Assembly (NCBI RefSeq): GCF_910589235.1
Contig: NC_060960.1
Span: forward strand, 2,831,839-2,895,838
Direction of reading: 5' to 3'
Source: Vespa crabro
Taxonomy: Eukaryota; Arthropoda; Insecta; Hymenoptera; Vespidae
DNA: 64,000 nt
Shown: piece by piece, positions 61,197 through 64,000 of the stretch
Layout: every line of letters begins with the position of its first letter
Numbering within the stretch: the stretch's first letter is position 1
Notes under the pieces: model-generated
The model's input: the letters and a program-made list of their open reading frames with translations, nothing else
What the model was told of the DNA's origin: nothing
Database searches by the model: none
Translations under genes and position numbers: made by a program

Positions 61197-61938
61197 GATG
61201 ATAATATAATCTTAGATGTAATATAAAATGATGATTAACAATTTAATAAATATTTATAAATTTATTATCCCCATTATTGATAATTTTATAAATGATTGAT
61301 GGATCATGGATCTATCATGTGCACGTTCAGGAAACTTAAGATACACTTGTCAGATCGTAATGAGCAAAGTTGATATAACTCGATGTACTAGTTAGTCGAG
61401 GTATTAATTAGCATAGCTTTGAATATATAACTGGGTTTATGATCCTGTAAGAAGTACCATAGTAAGTTATTTTTTTTTCTTCAATAATACTCGAGATATT
61501 CTTTTTCTAATTAACTATTCGATATCTACCGTATGATCCTCGGATTCAGAATGACTTAATTCATTCTGTAAAACTTTCATGATTCGAAATATTTCAAAAT
61601 TAATTAAATAATTCTTTTTTCTTTTTATCGAGATAATCTAATACTTCGTTTCCTTTTTTCTTTTCGTTAATAGAAAAATGTCTCATCGTTTATATATTAT
61701 ATTATATTTTATCACATTTTATATATAAAAATGAAGCTTTTCTTCAGATATATCTATATATACACGGTATGGACTATAAATAAACACATATAAATTACAT
61801 ACATACATATGAGATCATGAATCTGATAATTTACTTGGAAATATTCAAAAATACTTGAAAATAATCGAGTATTATTACAAATTAATCGAATTCGTATCAC
61901 ACTCATTTCCCTTTTTCTTTTTTGTTTTTTCATTGCAG
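60233..61938 (+). other. Upstream non-coding sequence, probably intron before the exon
   Basis: AT-rich, with an AAT triplet repeat at 61159-61195. The last 25 bp are a pyrimidine tract that ends in TTTTCATTGCAG, so at least the 3' end is an intron of the plus-strand gene. Confidence 0.55.
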
Positions 61939-62056
61939 TCCGAGCACTGAAGGGTCTGGAGGGCACGAAGGCGAGAAGAAATGAGGTGGACGTGACACAA
62001 TGACATGATGAAGAGCCTGGTGGGGATCATGTGGATAGTGTTGGTGCTCATATCAG
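61939..62056 (+). CDS. Exon with 5' UTR and signal-peptide start (coding 62005-62056); gene continues beyond window
   Basis: A strong acceptor (pyrimidine tract plus CATTGCAG, AG at 61937-61938) opens the exon and GTAGGT at 62057 closes it. Coding starts at ATGATG (62005). It reads MMKSLVGIMWIVLVLIS and then the first base of a split codon (phase 1). A short basic N-terminus followed by about 13 hydrophobic residues is a classic signal peptide. Phase-1 introns right after the leader are typical of secreted, Ig-domain and Cys-loop receptor genes. Two tiny upstream ORFs precede it: 61981-61995 and 62000-62008, the second with its TGA overlapping the start ATG. From memory the leader resembles that of a hymenopteran nicotinic receptor alpha subunit. 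This is unverified, so no symbol is given. The next exon is not in the window. Confidence 0.8.
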
Positions 62057-62558
62057 GTAGGTACTATAAATCTCGGTATTACGAATTTCGTATAACTCAA
62101 CGTAACATTGATGTCTTCCATACTGAGAAGATACATAATATTTTTTTTATATTATCAAAGAACACGTAAATGTCTTCCTATCAAACACGTCTAAATCATG
62201 TATATGTATCATTTAGAATGACTAAATGCGTTCTGATTGGAATGAAAAAATTTTAATTCGAGCGAAATATAAATAATAATATAAATATGTTATTTGTGTT
62301 ATATGTAAAAATGATTTATATGTTTATCAAATTGGATAGACTTTTTTTGTTTTTTTTTGTAGATAGAAACAAAATAGAAGCTAGATAAATCTTTTAAATA
62401 TCCTTGCATGTGCTTATGCGCTCTCATATGTTTTCTTTATTTTTAAATTTACTTGGCTGTTGTTCGGAAATTTTTCGGATTTCGTAAATTCGACGTTTAA
62501 TCGATGAGGTAAGATTTAATCTGGATTTGATCCAACCATTTCTTCTCTGTCTATCTGC

Positions 62559-62617
<59 letters not shown>
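62559..62617. repeat. (CT)n tract in intron
   Basis: CT repeat with a pure core of about 44 bp. Confidence 0.96.
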
Positions 62618-62618
<1 letters not shown>

Positions 62619-62759
62619 AATTTTCTTAACACGAAGGTTCTATCATAATTCAAATTGATTTGAAATTCAATAATAAAAAATATCAAACGTATGTATCTAC
62701 GTATACGTACATACGTAAATATTGAAAAGTTGAAAAGTTGAAAGAGAATGAGAGAGAAA

Positions 62760-62862
<103 letters not shown>

Positions 62863-64000
62863 TCATTCTTACGAACGAATGTTATTCTAAAAAGGTATAT
62901 ACGAAAGATTTAAGGTCGCAGAGGGAATCAAGAAAAATATTAGATACACATTCTCTATCTTGTTTATTCTTTCTCCATTTTTATTTATTTATCTATTCAT
63001 TTATTTATTTCTTTTTTCTTTTTTTTTCATACATCTTCTTTTCATCAAAATTTCATCAATAAACCGAGATCTACTAATTTTCTCTTATATATATATATAT
63101 ATCTATTTCTAAATACAAAAAATTTGTTCTTTTCCGGTTAAAAAATGTCATGGGATTTATCATATAACATCGATCTTCTAAATTCAATATGCTTTCAATA
63201 TTTTTCCCGGTATTTTCTGCTTATCAAATATATTTCAATTCGTAAAACGATCTTCTCTCTTATTTTTTACTTTTGTTCCTTTGTAATACTAATTCTATTA
63301 AAAAATACAAATCACTTTAACTTCCATTTTATGATCACTTTCTGATTCTTAATTAAGATATTCATTATGATAAATGTTCATTATAAATATTTTCGCATTT
63401 CAAATAAACAAATTTCTATATCACATTTTTAATACTTTCGATTATTAAAAAATATCTGAAAGGATACTTCAATTTTGTTTTTTTTTTTTTTTTTTTTTTT
63501 TTTCTTTGAAATCGTTAATTTGTATTTTTTTCCTCGTTGCCTTTCTCTTTTTTAAAGGAACTTTATCAAACATAATTCCACTTAAAAGTTTGTGCGTCAA
63601 TAATTTTACGAATTGCCGTTTCTTTACAGTTCATTAACATCGATTTCTTGAATCTCAGTTAGCTGCACGTAATTTCCAGATAATTGACCGATTACTAATG
63701 TGCGATTTATCGTTTCTCCAAGCCAATTGGAATAAGTGGAAGAAAAAGTAATAAATTTTAATTCTTTTTTTTTTTTTTTTTTTTTTTTTTCTATAAAAGC
63801 ATTCATAATTTAAAATAAGTAATATACATGACTTTTGTAAATACGATTGAACGACGATTAACGTCTGTAAACTACATAGCTCTGATAGAGTGGTAGATCT
63901 TTTGACTTCCTAAAATGCCGATTTATCCGACACTCAAGCATTTTCGTTTGACCGAAGTCTCTAGGTAATACAGAAACACGGATGGTCGTTATTACACAGT

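Noticed and set aside
63616..63640. Acceptor-like TTTCTTTACAG as next exon of the 61939 gene
   Set aside because: In the required phase 1 an in-frame stop follows within three codons. The similar site at 62361 fails for the same reason.

Overview
This is a eukaryotic, AT-rich, gene-poor window, most likely insect and probably Hymenoptera (bee, wasp or ant). The signs are one nuclear-type tRNA gene, one well-formed spliced signal-peptide exon, long stretches without a protein gene, short non-autonomous DNA transposons, frequent CpG by eye despite high AT, and an unusual load of (GA)n/(CT)n, (TA)n and T-rich tracts. There is no bacterial operon, CRISPR array, plasmid or phage structure. The order-level call is inference.

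Layout. Positions 1-6.5 kb hold three families of old, diverged tandem duplications (735-1400, 2187-2492, 5539-5930), separated by GA/CT tracts, and end in a 64-bp palindrome. From 6.5 to 27 kb the sequence is mostly intergenic or intronic. It holds a possible 53-nt exon (7318-7370), a TAG-type microsatellite, a decayed CCGGGTA-rich element (12.0-12.4 kb), a stop-poor island near 18.9-19.3 kb and two small inverted-repeat elements near 26 kb. At 27621-27694 on the minus strand is a complete tRNA-Asn(GTT) with a T8 terminator. From 28 to 45 kb are further terminal-inverted-repeat elements, two more diverged tandem-duplication blocks (37.0-38.0 and 39.6-40.0 kb), GA-rich blocks and a G-quadruplex motif. 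At 45.3-45.5 kb on the minus strand is a possible last coding exon that resembles transmembrane helix 7 of a GPCR. From 49.5 to 50.0 kb there is an inverted duplication. A TTAA-flanked piggyBac-type MITE lies at 60.07-60.23 kb.

The clearest protein-coding element is an exon at 61939-62056 (+). It has a good acceptor, a short 5' UTR with two tiny upstream ORFs, an ATG, a signal-peptide-like sequence, and a GTAGGT donor in phase 1. The rest of that gene lies to the right of the window, so much of the right part may be its upstream region or 5' UTR introns. Its family cannot be proved from 17 residues. From memory the leader resembles that of a hymenopteran nicotinic acetylcholine receptor alpha subunit, and that needs a search.

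The genes seen do not form a pathway. I did not find a convincing undescribed biological system. The most unusual content is the repeat architecture: repeated local tandem duplication of non-coding units, and many GA/CT tracts in opposed orientation.
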